Positions 1 through 6,124 of a stretch of DNA of 64,000 nucleotides are shown here, piece by piece; position 1 is the first letter of the stretch; the number at the start of each line of letters is the position of its first letter. Location: the NCBI GenBank assembly GCA_903844735.1, contig CAIMUX010000003.1, forward strand, positions 1-64,000, given 5' to 3'. The notes under the pieces are model-generated. The model worked only from the letters and a program-made list of their open reading frames with translations, was not told the DNA's origin and searched no databases. Origin of the DNA: Candidatus Eiseniibacteriota bacterium. GTDB lineage: Bacteria; Eisenbacteria; RBG-16-71-46; CAIMUX01. A program made the position numbers and the translations under genes.

Positions 1-52
1 GCAAGAGTTCCCGGATCTTCTCATCCCCAGGCAATCGCTGATACTGATACAA
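1..52 (-). CDS. possible 5' end of an unrecognised gene leaving the window
   Basis: A minus-strand frame stays open from a TTG codon at 50-52 to the window edge. An AGGAGA Shine-Dalgarno-like stretch lies about six bases upstream of the TTG, and an in-frame TGA lies just before that. The 17 visible residues (reading YQYQRLPGDEKIREL) have no family that I recognise. Only the ribosome-site spacing and the open frame support it, so this is a weak call. Confidence 0.25.
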   Translation of the reverse strand, partial: MYQYQRLPGDEKIRELL

Positions 53-86
53 TGCGCTTCTCCTTCCTCATGCGGTGAAGAAGGAG

Positions 87-127
87 AAAACCCCCTCCGG
101 ATGCTTAGAGCAAGCTCTGCGAGGGGG
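87..127 (-). terminator. rho-independent terminator-like hairpin
   Basis: CCCCCTC (91-97) pairs with GAGGGGG (121-127), and AGAGC/GCTCT (107-118) forms an inner stem. Read on the minus strand the hairpin is followed by TTTT, so it would end a minus-strand transcript entering from about 130-340. On the plus strand it is followed only by TACTTTCT. Confidence 0.5.
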
Positions 128-342
128 TACTTTCTACGGTTCCTGAGGGACGCAGACCCCGGAAGCTCAGCTTCCATGATCCAAAACCAGGGCTCGAACC
201 CTCAGATTCCGTGCTCACGCTCATTCGGTGCCCAACATGCGGCTCTGGCCCTCAAGGCTAACCCGCGATAAGGTCGGGGGTCAGCCGCTTCTCCCAAGGG
301 AAGTCATAATGTCTAGGCCTCAACCACGCCCAGAAGTGGGGC
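128..342. other. gene-free stretch with small hairpins
   Basis: No credible reading frame was found. It holds GGAAGC-TCA-GCTTCC (161-175) and AGGG-CTCGAA-CCCT (189-202). Read on the minus strand the latter looks like a tRNA T-arm (GGGTTCGAGCCC), but the five-base-pair stem and seven-base loop cannot be formed and no acceptor or anticodon arm was found. With the terminator at 87-127 it could be a short minus-strand structured RNA or a decayed tRNA end. Confidence 0.25.
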
Positions 343-369
343 TTGCGCGGTAGTATCGCCTATGATACT
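343..369 (+). promoter_or_regulatory. promoter/operator of the PIN toxin-antitoxin pair
   Basis: A perfect inverted repeat, AGTATC (352-357) and GATACT (364-369), lies ten bases before the toxin ATG. A TTGCGC -35-like hexamer is at 343-348, and GATACT or TATGAT could serve as the -10. There is no ribosome-binding site between the repeat and the ATG at 379, so the transcript may be leaderless. The palindrome is where a ribbon-helix-helix antitoxin would bind to autoregulate. Confidence 0.45.
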
Positions 370-378
370 GTATGAAGC

Positions 379-804
379 ATGAGACTCCGGGTCGTTCTTG
401 ACACCAATGTCCTGGTCGCTGGCCTTCGGTCCCGAGCGGGAGCGTCGTTTCGGCTCCTGGAATCACTCCGTGCCGGAGCCTATGAGATCGCTGTTTCCGT
501 ACCTCTGGTTCTCGAGTACGAGGCCGTCCTGGTTCGGCAGGCGAAGGAGCTGGGCCTGTCAACGGCCGATGTGGGAGTCATCCTAAATTTCGTTTGTTCC
601 GTCGCGGTCCCTCAGAACATCCATTATCTGTGGCGACCGCAACTTCGGGATCCCAAAGATGAGTTTGTCTTGGAGCTGGCAGTCGCCGGCAAGTGCCGCG
701 CCATCGTCACACATAACCGACGCGACTTCGTGGGAGCCGAGCGACTGGGAGTCGAGATTCTCTCCCCGGGCCAGTTCCTGCGTCAGTTGGAGGAAACGCC
801 ATGA
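379..804 (+). CDS. PIN-domain toxin (VapC-like ribonuclease)
   Basis: A 141-residue PIN-domain protein, predicted to be the RNA-cleaving toxin of a toxin-antitoxin pair. The acidic active-site set is visible: D8 in VVLDTNVLVAGL, E46 and E48 in VLEYEAV, D94 in DPKDEFVLELAV, and D116 in THNRRDF. Its layout resembles the PIN toxin family that is paired with a downstream HicB/ribbon-helix-helix-type partner. The ATG at 379 follows a promoter-like palindrome with no visible ribosome site. Its TGA overlaps the antitoxin ATG by four bases (ATGA), so translation is probably coupled. Toxin-first order is the reverse of classical vapBC but common for this PIN subgroup. The pair is followed by an attC-like site. 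Confidence 0.85.
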   Translation: MRLRVVLDTNVLVAGLRSRAGASFRLLESLRAGAYEIAVSVPLVLEYEAVLVRQAKELGLSTADVGVILNFVCSVAVPQNIHYLWRPQLRDPKDEFVLELAVAGKCRAIVTHNRRDFVGAERLGVEILSPGQFLRQLEETP

Positions 805-1139
805 GCAGCCTCAGCCTACGACTACCAGACTCTCTGCATGCCAAGATTCGGGAGCTGGCTGCCAGTGATGATGTGTCCATCAACCAGTTCATCGCTACCG
901 CCGTTGCTGAAAAAGCGGCCGCCATGTTGACGCTCGCCTACCTCGAGGAACGGGCAAAGCGGGGAAACCGTGCTGCCTTCGATCGCATCCTTGCGCGAGT
1001 CCCGGACGTGGCGCCGATGCCCGGCGACGAAATCGAGGGTGAGATCTCCGCGAGGCGGCCTATCAAGCGCTTGCACCCGCCAGCGGGCGCGAAACGCAAA
1101 GCAGGACCGAAGCCCAGAACGCGCGCCCGCCGCGGGTGA
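801..1139 (+). CDS. ribbon-helix-helix antitoxin (HicB-like)
   Basis: A 112-residue protein whose first 45 residues form a ribbon-helix-helix unit: the strand SSLSLRLPDSLHAKI, then two helices with INQFIATAVAEKAA. That is expected to bind the upstream palindrome, while the following segment neutralises the PIN toxin. It starts inside the toxin stop codon (ATGA overlap). The last 25 residues are very basic and unlike the family. They are encoded by the arm of an attC-like site (1058-1154), so the coding end has probably been extended into a recombination site. The stop codon lies within that site. Confidence 0.8.
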   Translation: MSSLSLRLPDSLHAKIRELAASDDVSINQFIATAVAEKAAAMLTLAYLEERAKRGNRAAFDRILARVPDVAPMPGDEIEGEISARRPIKRLHPPAGAKRKAGPKPRTRARRG

Positions 1140-1154
1140 AGCGCGGCGTTCGGC
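1058..1154 (+). other. attC-like integron cassette recombination site
   Basis: Imperfect inverted arms show attC architecture. The left arm starts GCCTATC and runs GCGCTTGCACCCGC then GCGGGCGC. The right arm, read in reverse complement, runs GCGCTTCACCCGC then GCGGGCGC and ends at GTTCGGC. The arms pair over more than 20 bases except for an unpaired G, like the extrahelical bases that set attC strand choice. The outer seven-base boxes deviate from RYYYAAC/GTTRRRY, so it may be degenerate. It lies between the toxin-antitoxin pair and the GNAT gene, the expected cassette boundary. No integrase is in the window. Confidence 0.65.
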
Positions 1155-1182
1155 GTCACTCCATGACCGAGGCTGGTGCACA

Positions 1183-2007
1183 ATGACTTTCTTCGAAATG
1201 CCGATAGACTGCCTTGAAGACTACGCCACGCTGTTCCCCGGTAGACAGTTGGCATTGCTGAGGCAGTCAGTCTCCGCTGGAAACACCATCGCTCGACTGT
1301 GGGTCGGTAGCGCTGTCAGTCCGGTGGACACGGCAATTCTGTGGGACTTCGGCAACAAAGGCCTCTATGTCGGTGGGGATTGCTCCTCCGACGCCTCAGG
1401 CGATGCTCTAGGCCGCTTCATGCGCGAGGAGCTCGCGGCTATCGCCCATGCGGCTGGGCTGGACCGCTACAGCGTCCGGGCTTTGTCGTCCACCGCGGCA
1501 GTCGCCGTGAATCATGCTCTCGGGGACGGTGTTTCCATGGACGAGCAAAAGCTGTTCCATGAGCACCCTTTCTCCGCTGGGAATATCGGAGGTAGGTTGC
1601 CGCTCGACGTGGAGTTTGTGAACATCGACCGAAGGCTGCTCAACGCCGGCCTGGTGAATGGTGAATGCGTTGCGGCAGAGGTGCAGTGGATGTGGCCCTC
1701 AGTGGATCGTTTTGCTGCACAGGGATGGGGAGTCGTCGCGGTGATTCATGGCGAACTGGCTTGCTGGTGTACTTCCGAATACGTCGGGGCGTTGCAGTGC
1801 GGCATTGGGATCGAGACGATATCCGCGTACCAGAACCGCGGCGTCGCAACGGCCACGGCTGCCCGCTTCGTGGATGAAGCCCTTCGGAGGGGCAAGAGCC
1901 CCTGCTGGGAGTGCGCTTCGGAGAACAGAGCCTCGCTTCGTGTTGCGCAGAAGCTTGGATTCACTCTGACCGAATCGACGAGTTGGTATCACGGCTGTTG
2001 GGAATAG
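1183..2007 (+). CDS. GNAT-family N-acetyltransferase (cassette gene)
   Basis: A 274-residue protein. The C-terminal ~110 residues form a GNAT fold: the acetyl-CoA pyrophosphate loop is seen as YQNRGVATATAARFVDEAL, followed by the CASENRASLRVAQKLGF segment typical of the last helix and strand. The N-terminal half is unrecognised and probably a divergent GNAT-like half. The ATG at 1183 was chosen because it begins the conserved-looking protein and lies about 28 bases after the attC-like site. The frame is open further upstream only through that site. The stop is 17 bases before the second attC-like site, the normal compact spacing of an integron gene cassette. The substrate is unknown. Confidence 0.75.
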   Translation: MTFFEMPIDCLEDYATLFPGRQLALLRQSVSAGNTIARLWVGSAVSPVDTAILWDFGNKGLYVGGDCSSDASGDALGRFMREELAAIAHAAGLDRYSVRALSSTAAVAVNHALGDGVSMDEQKLFHEHPFSAGNIGGRLPLDVEFVNIDRRLLNAGLVNGECVAAEVQWMWPSVDRFAAQGWGVVAVIHGELACWCTSEYVGALQCGIGIETISAYQNRGVATATAARFVDEALRRGKSPCWECASENRASLRVAQKLGFTLTESTSWYHGCWE

Positions 2008-2023
2008 CACCAAGCGATACTTT

Positions 2024-2088
2024 GCCCAACAAGCCGTTCGAGCGGCTCGGGTCCGCGCGGCCCCGCCCGCTCAACGCGGGTGTTGCAT
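2024..2088 (+). other. attC-like site after the GNAT gene
   Basis: It begins with GCCCAAC, a perfect RYYYAAC box. CAACAAGCCGTTCGAGCGG pairs imperfectly with the reverse complement of CCGCTCAACGCGGGTGTTG, with mismatched and unpaired bases between. The right box GTTGCAT is a weak match to GTTRRRY. The insertion-sequence end starts immediately after it at 2089. Arms, length (65 bases) and position behind a stop codon fit a short attC. Confidence 0.6.
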
Positions 2089-3147
2089 CTGTAGGAACAG
2101 CCGCTTTGTAGAAGCTCAGATCTATGTTATACGAGAGGTGAAATGGAGGAGCCACTGATGCCCCGCTTCAAGCCCTACTCGTATGAACAGACCCGCTTCA
2201 TTCCCGTCGATCTCAAGAATCAGTTGCAGGCCGGTACGTTCGAGTTCGCCGTCAACGAGCTCATCAACGGGATGGACCTGTCGGTCGGTCTTCACGGACC
2301 GGTTTCACAATGACGACACCGGCGCTCCGGCCTACGACCCGGCGATCCTGCTCAAGGTTGTCCTGTTCGCCTACTCCCGGGGCATCACATCCTCACGGGA
2401 CATCGAGCGGGCTTGTCGGGAGAACGTGGTCTTCATCGCGCTCTCCGCGGACAGCCGTCCGCACTTCACCACGATCGCGACGTTCATCTCCTCGTTGCAG
2501 GAGGAGATCACCACGCTCTTCCGTAACATCCTGACGGTCTGCGCCCAGGAGGGGCTGATCGGCCAGCAGATGTTTGCCGTCGACGGGTGCAAGCTCTCCG
2601 CCAACTGCGCGAAGGAGTGGAGCGGGACCCACGCGGATCTCCGCAAGAAGAAGGAGAGGATGGAGCAGTCGATTGCCTCCGGAAGTCCCACACGGCAGCC
2701 CGGCAGGTGGTGATCTTCCAGGGCTGGGACCAGCAGGCGGCGCCGACGTTCAGCCAGCGGATGATGGAGCAGTTCGACACGCTGCGCGGCCGTTTCCTGT
2801 ACAGCCGCCGGATGGGGATCGTGGAGCCGGTGTTTGCCAATATCCGGCATGTTTGCGAGCTGGACCACTTCACCCTCCGCGGCCGGGTCAAGGTGGACAT
2901 CCGGTGGAAGCTGCACGGGATGGTCCACAACATCCTGAAGATCCTTCGATTTGCTCCTCGGTTTGCTTGACGAAGGACTCGGGGGGTGCTGGAATGCGCT
3001 GGTGGGTTCGACTGCGGGCGTTGACCGCAGGAGATGATGGCCGCCCGACGCGGCCTCGGCCGGGCGGAGCTTGTCGGGATGGACGCAGTTCATGATCTAT
3101 AACTGTACAGACGGCCTGTGTGCAAGAGCGAGCGTGTATTCCTACAG
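2089..3147 (+). mobile_element. internally deleted IS1182-family element
   Basis: The left end CTGTAGGAACAGCCGCT (2089-2105) matches, in inverted orientation, the right end finishing at 3147 (reverse complement CTGTAGGAATACACGCT), giving terminal inverted repeats. The 1059-base element encloses a broken IS1182-type transposase. A full element is usually about 1.6-1.9 kb, so several hundred bases are missing. The four bases flanking each side (GCAT, ACTC) do not form a target duplication. Confidence 0.65.
2158..2970 (+). pseudogene. IS1182-family transposase remnant
   Basis: It starts at ATG 2158 with MPRFKPYSYEQTRFIPVDL, typical of the IS1182 N-terminus. A tandem duplication of TCGG near 2279-2286 shifts the frame. 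The reading continues as VFTDRFHNDDTGAPAYDP through LLKVVLFAYSRGI to about 2690. A second frame (to the TGA at 2968-2970) then supplies the C-terminus with YSRRMGIVEPVFANIR and HGMVHNILKI. The central catalytic segment with the later DDE acidic residues is absent. It therefore has a frameshift plus an internal deletion and cannot be functional. Confidence 0.75.
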
Positions 3148-3187
3148 ACTCGTTATGCATATACAAGGTAGATAATCCAGAGGATCC

Positions 3188-3426
3188 ATGAAACCACGCC
3201 TCTATACGGATACGTCAGTAATCGGAGAGTGCTTGGACTCCGAGTTCCGTGAGCCCTCGATTCGACTGATGCAGCTCTTCAGAACTGGCCGGGCTATCAT
3301 GGTCTTCTCCGATCTGACTCAGCTGGAACTGAACGGGGCACCTGCTGGGGTCCACCGGGCTCTCGACACGGTCCCCGAGGCGTTCAAGGAATCCATCGAG
3401 TTCACCGACGAGGCCTCGGATCTCGC
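3188..3426 (+). pseudogene. PIN-domain toxin, 5' fragment
   Basis: About 80 residues match the start of a PIN-domain family protein: MKPRLYTDTSVIGECLDSEF carries the first catalytic Asp, and SDLTQLELNGAP the second-strand segment. The match stops near ASDLA, where a MazF-like 3' fragment begins in another frame. The rest of the PIN domain, including the later acidic residues, is missing. The open frame formally continues to a TGA at 3455-3457. Confidence 0.65.
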
Positions 3427-3639
3427 GCACTGCCCACGTTCATTGTGGCGCCCCTGACCACCGGGAGCCACATCTACCCGTTCAGGATTTCGTGTCGGTT
3501 CAAGGGGCGTCAGGGCCACATTATTCTGGACCAACTGCGCACCGTGGACCAGGAACGCCTTGTACAGCAGCTCGGAAGCATCGTTTCTGCGACGCTGGAG
3601 AGGGCGCTGACGACGCTTCAGGAGATGGTCGCTCCGTGA
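3427..3639 (+). pseudogene. MazF/PemK toxin, 3' fragment
   Basis: About 70 residues match the C-terminal half of MazF-type ribonucleases: LPTFIVAPLTTG, PFRISCRFKGR, LDQLRTVDQERLVQQLG and LTTLQEMVAP up to the TGA. The N-terminal half with the RGEIW strand is missing. It is joined directly to the PIN fragment, so the pair looks like the product of one deletion between two former toxin genes. A GTG at 3445 could start a short peptide but not a complete toxin. Confidence 0.65.
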
Positions 3640-3675
3640 CGGCTCGTGCGGCTACGACGAGTCGGAACTCGGCTC

Positions 3676-3703
3676 TTGACAGCGGTATGACCGAGGTTAT
3701 ACT
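3676..3703 (+). promoter_or_regulatory. sigma70 promoter with internal operator for the MazEF-like pair
   Basis: A perfect TTGACA -35 (3676-3681), a 16-base spacer and TATACT -10 (3698-3703). The inverted repeat GTATGACC-GA-GGTTATAC (3685-3702, 7 of 8 pairs) fills the spacer and -10. The expected start of transcription, about seven bases after the -10, falls on the ATG at 3710, so the message is probably leaderless. An antitoxin bound to the palindrome would block polymerase directly. Confidence 0.75.
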
Positions 3704-3709
3704 CACGAT

Positions 3710-3952
3710 ATGAAGACTGCGATCTCCATCCCAGACACGATGTTTGAGGCTGCCGAGCGCATGGCTCAACGCTTGGGCATCAGCCGTAGTCAGTTGTTCC
3801 AGCAGGCTGTTACGAGGTTCATCGATGAACAGCGCAAGCTCGGGGTGACGGAAGCTCTCGACGAGATCTACGGCGACGCCCCCTCGGCCGGCCGGCTGGA
3901 TCCGTTATTGAGCCGGCTCCAACTTGCCTCTCTTCCGCGGGAAGACTGGTGA
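3710..3952 (+). CDS. ribbon-helix-helix (CopG/MazE-like) antitoxin
   Basis: An 80-residue protein: the strand MKTAISIPDTMFEAAERMAQ, then the second helix SRSQLFQQAVTRFIDEQR, a canonical CopG/MetJ-type ribbon-helix-helix. The acidic, Pro-rich tail (DEIYGDAPSAGRLDP) is the part expected to wrap the toxin. It sits directly behind a strong promoter with an operator palindrome. Its TGA overlaps the toxin ATG (TGATG), ensuring coupled synthesis. Antitoxin-first order matches mazEF. Confidence 0.85.
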   Translation: MKTAISIPDTMFEAAERMAQRLGISRSQLFQQAVTRFIDEQRKLGVTEALDEIYGDAPSAGRLDPLLSRLQLASLPREDW

Positions 3953-4290
3953 TGAAGCGCGGGGAGATCTGGTGGGCCTCTCCGTCGATTCCTGAAGGGC
4001 CGGAGCCTGGGTATCGGCGTCCGGTTGTGATCGTCCAGGCAGACTTGTTCAATCGAAGCTGCATTCAGACTGTGGTTGTCGCCGCCGTCACATCCAGCCT
4101 CCGCCTCGCCGACGCGCCCGGCAACGTTCTCTTGACGAGGCGTGAGGGCCGTCTTTCCAAAGAGTCCGTGGTCAACGTTTCGCAGTTGCTCACTTTGGAC
4201 AGGTCTGTTCTGACTGAGCGCGTGGGACGGGTGTCGGCGGCATCCATGGGGGCTATTGATGAAGGACTGCGCCTGGTTCTGTCGTTGTAG
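3952..4290 (+). CDS. MazF/PemK-family endoribonuclease toxin
   Basis: A 112-residue MazF-fold toxin. The N-terminal strand MKRGEIWWASP carries the conserved RGEI(W) signature, followed by GYRRPVVIVQADLFN, VVVAAVTSSLR and SKESVVNVSQLLTLDRSVL. The Arg of the RRPVVI motif and Ser/Thr of the AVTSS strand are the positions used for RNA cleavage in the family. The ATG at 3952 overlaps the antitoxin TGA. A GTG at 3949 is also possible. It is full length and intact, unlike the MazF fragment 300 bases upstream. Confidence 0.85.
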   Translation: MKRGEIWWASPSIPEGPEPGYRRPVVIVQADLFNRSCIQTVVVAAVTSSLRLADAPGNVLLTRREGRLSKESVVNVSQLLTLDRSVLTERVGRVSAASMGAIDEGLRLVLSL

Positions 4291-4445
4291 CGTGTCCGAG
4301 GGGCTGAGATGGACGCCGTCCGATGGCTGCTGCCGGCAGCGGAGCGACTGAATGAGGCGCCACGCCAGGAACTTCCAAACAGCCCGGGTCTGCGAGCACT
4401 GAGAGCTCCCGCCGAGATGACCGCTCTCGAACCCGGGAGGATCCC

Positions 4446-5615
4446 ATGAACGAGGGGCGCCGCCGTTTCCTGCTCCACGCGGCCGGCGCCGCCTTCGGCC
4501 TCGTCACGGTGCCCGATCTGCTTCACGCCGAGGGCTCAGCCCCGAGAGCACAGCCCGGCAGCAACGTCGGCGAGACCGCCCCGAAGCTTCCACATCCCGA
4601 CAGCCGCTTCGTGAAGGAGGCATTCTTTTACGAGAAGCTCGATCGCCGCCGAACCCGCTGCCGCACCTGCCCGCACGGCTGCGTTCTCTCGCCCGGCGAG
4701 ACGGGAATCTGCCGCGCCAAGGCGAACCTGGACGGCCGTCACGTTTCGCTCTCCTGGGCAAACCCCTGCACCGTCAACGTCGACCCGATCGAGAAGAAAC
4801 CGCTGCTCCACTTCCTCCCCGAGAGCAAAACGTTCTCCCTGGCGGTGGCCGGCTGCAACTTTCGCTGCCTGAACTGCCAGAATTGGGAGATCTCGCAGGT
4901 CTCGGCGTTGCAGACGCGCAACTATGACCTCACCGCCGGACAGGTGGTGGAGCAGGCGAAGAAGTACGGTTGCCGCTCGATCGCCTTCACCTATTCAGAA
5001 CCCACAAGCTTCTACGAGTACGCCGTCACCATCGCCGAGGAGGCGCGCACAGCCGACCTACGCACCGTGTGGGTCAGCAACGGCTTCATCGCGAAAGCCC
5101 CACGCGACCGCCTCTGCCGCTCCCTCGACGCCGCGGCGATCAATCTGAAGAGCTTCGAAGATCGGATCTACCGCGAGCTGAACGGTGGAGAGCTCCAGCC
5201 GGTGATTGACACCCTGGTCGCGATGAAGCAGGCCGGCGTCTGGCTGGAAGTCATCAATCTTGTCATCCCCACCTGGACCGACAACCTCGATATGGTGAAG
5301 CGGATGTGCGGCTGGTTCGTGGGTGCCCTCGGCCCTGACACTCCGCTTCACTTTTCGCGATTCTCTCCGTTGTACAAACTGACTCACTTGCCGCCGACGC
5401 CGGTGGAGACCCTTCTGGCCGCCCGGAAGATCGCCCGCTCCGAGGGTTTGCATTTTGCCTACGTCGGCAATGTCCCGGAGGTGGGCGAGGACACCGTCTG
5501 TCCGGCTTGCGGGAAGACGGTGTTGGCGCGGCGCGGGTTTCGCGTGCTGGAGAGAAACATCGAGGGGGGCAAGTGCGGGGTTTGCGGGATGGGGGTGGCG
5601 GGGGTGTGGACCTAG
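4446..5615 (+). CDS. amrS: AmmeMemoRadiSam-type radical SAM enzyme with Tat signal
   Basis: A 389-residue radical SAM protein of the AmrS (Memo/AMMECR1-associated) family. The N-terminus RRRFLLHAAGAAFGL is a twin-arginine-type signal, unexpected for a SAM-dependent [4Fe-4S] enzyme. A Cys-rich segment follows (CRTCPHGCVLSPGETGIC, about residues 74-92). The radical SAM CxxxCxxC is AGCNFRCLNCQNW (C137, C141, C144). TYSEPTSFYEYA and WVSNGFI are family motifs. The C-terminus has two CxxC pairs (CPACG, CGVCG), probably a zinc ribbon. A GGAGG site precedes the ATG by about five bases. The usual AMMECR1 and Memo partners are not in the window, and the reaction is unknown. Confidence 0.85.
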   Translation: MNEGRRRFLLHAAGAAFGLVTVPDLLHAEGSAPRAQPGSNVGETAPKLPHPDSRFVKEAFFYEKLDRRRTRCRTCPHGCVLSPGETGICRAKANLDGRHVSLSWANPCTVNVDPIEKKPLLHFLPESKTFSLAVAGCNFRCLNCQNWEISQVSALQTRNYDLTAGQVVEQAKKYGCRSIAFTYSEPTSFYEYAVTIAEEARTADLRTVWVSNGFIAKAPRDRLCRSLDAAAINLKSFEDRIYRELNGGELQPVIDTLVAMKQAGVWLEVINLVIPTWTDNLDMVKRMCGWFVGALGPDTPLHFSRFSPLYKLTHLPPTPVETLLAARKIARSEGLHFAYVGNVPEVGEDTVCPACGKTVLARRGFRVLERNIEGGKCGVCGMGVAGVWT

Positions 5616-5763
5616 ATCGCATCGCACAGCGATCTCACGAGAGGCGAGACGCGGCTGTCCCTGGCCGGGGTGAACCGGCGATCAACTCCGCCGTTCAGAT
5701 CATGGCCTTGGTTCGTTCTCCAATGACCTAGTCCGCGGAAGGATCTCTCCGTCGGCTGTCAGA

Positions 5764-5995
5764 TCATCTCCCGAGCCGGACCACCTTCCTCTGCATCCAG
5801 CTCCGCCCGACGGCCGCGCGCAGGTAGTAAACGCTTCCGGGGGCCTCGGCGGCCGAGTTGGCCGTTCCATCCCAGTGGAGCCGGAAACCGTCATCGCCGA
5901 TCTGTCCCTCGAACGTGGTCCTGGGCGAGAGCGAGCCCCGGCGCGAGGGTCGCCCTGCTGCAGATGGTGAGTGCGATGATGATCAGGCGAAGCAC
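5764..5995 (-). pseudogene. relic secreted protein: signal peptide joined to a FlgD-like C-terminal domain
   Basis: A GTG at 5993-5995, behind AAGGAGG six bases upstream, begins a signal peptide (LRLIIIALTICS ... LALAQDH) that runs into a stop. A second frame continues from that region as FEGQIGDDGFRLHWDGT, then APGSVYYLRAAVGRS and QRKVVRLGR, ending at a TGA (5764-5766). This is the WDGT...GVYFLR...RKVVLLR pattern of FlgD-Ig-like/type-IX-like sorting domains. Both gene ends survive while the middle is deleted and frameshifted. The flanks 5616-5763 and 5996-6124 show no gene. Confidence 0.6.
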
Positions 5996-6124
5996 GGGGA
6001 TCCTCCTTCAGCGGGTGTCTTGCGGAATATGTGGCCTACCGCCGCCTTACTCCAAGCGACCGCGAAGGAGTATACCGGAATCGCCGGGGGCGAGGGCACG
6101 TTGCCTGCGGGCCAACCACCGAGC

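Noticed and set aside
186-212. tRNA-like T-arm on the minus strand
   Set aside because: The GGGTTCGAGCCC motif is present, but a five-base-pair T stem with seven-base loop cannot be built and no acceptor, D or anticodon arm was found.
230-300. A third attC-like site before the PIN pair (GCCCAAC at 230, GCGGCT/AGCCGC arms)
   Set aside because: A short stem can be drawn, but there is no right-hand GTTRRRY box, so the support is too thin.
2085-3151. Target-site duplication around the IS1182-type element
   Set aside because: The bases immediately flanking the inverted repeats (GCAT and ACTC) do not match.
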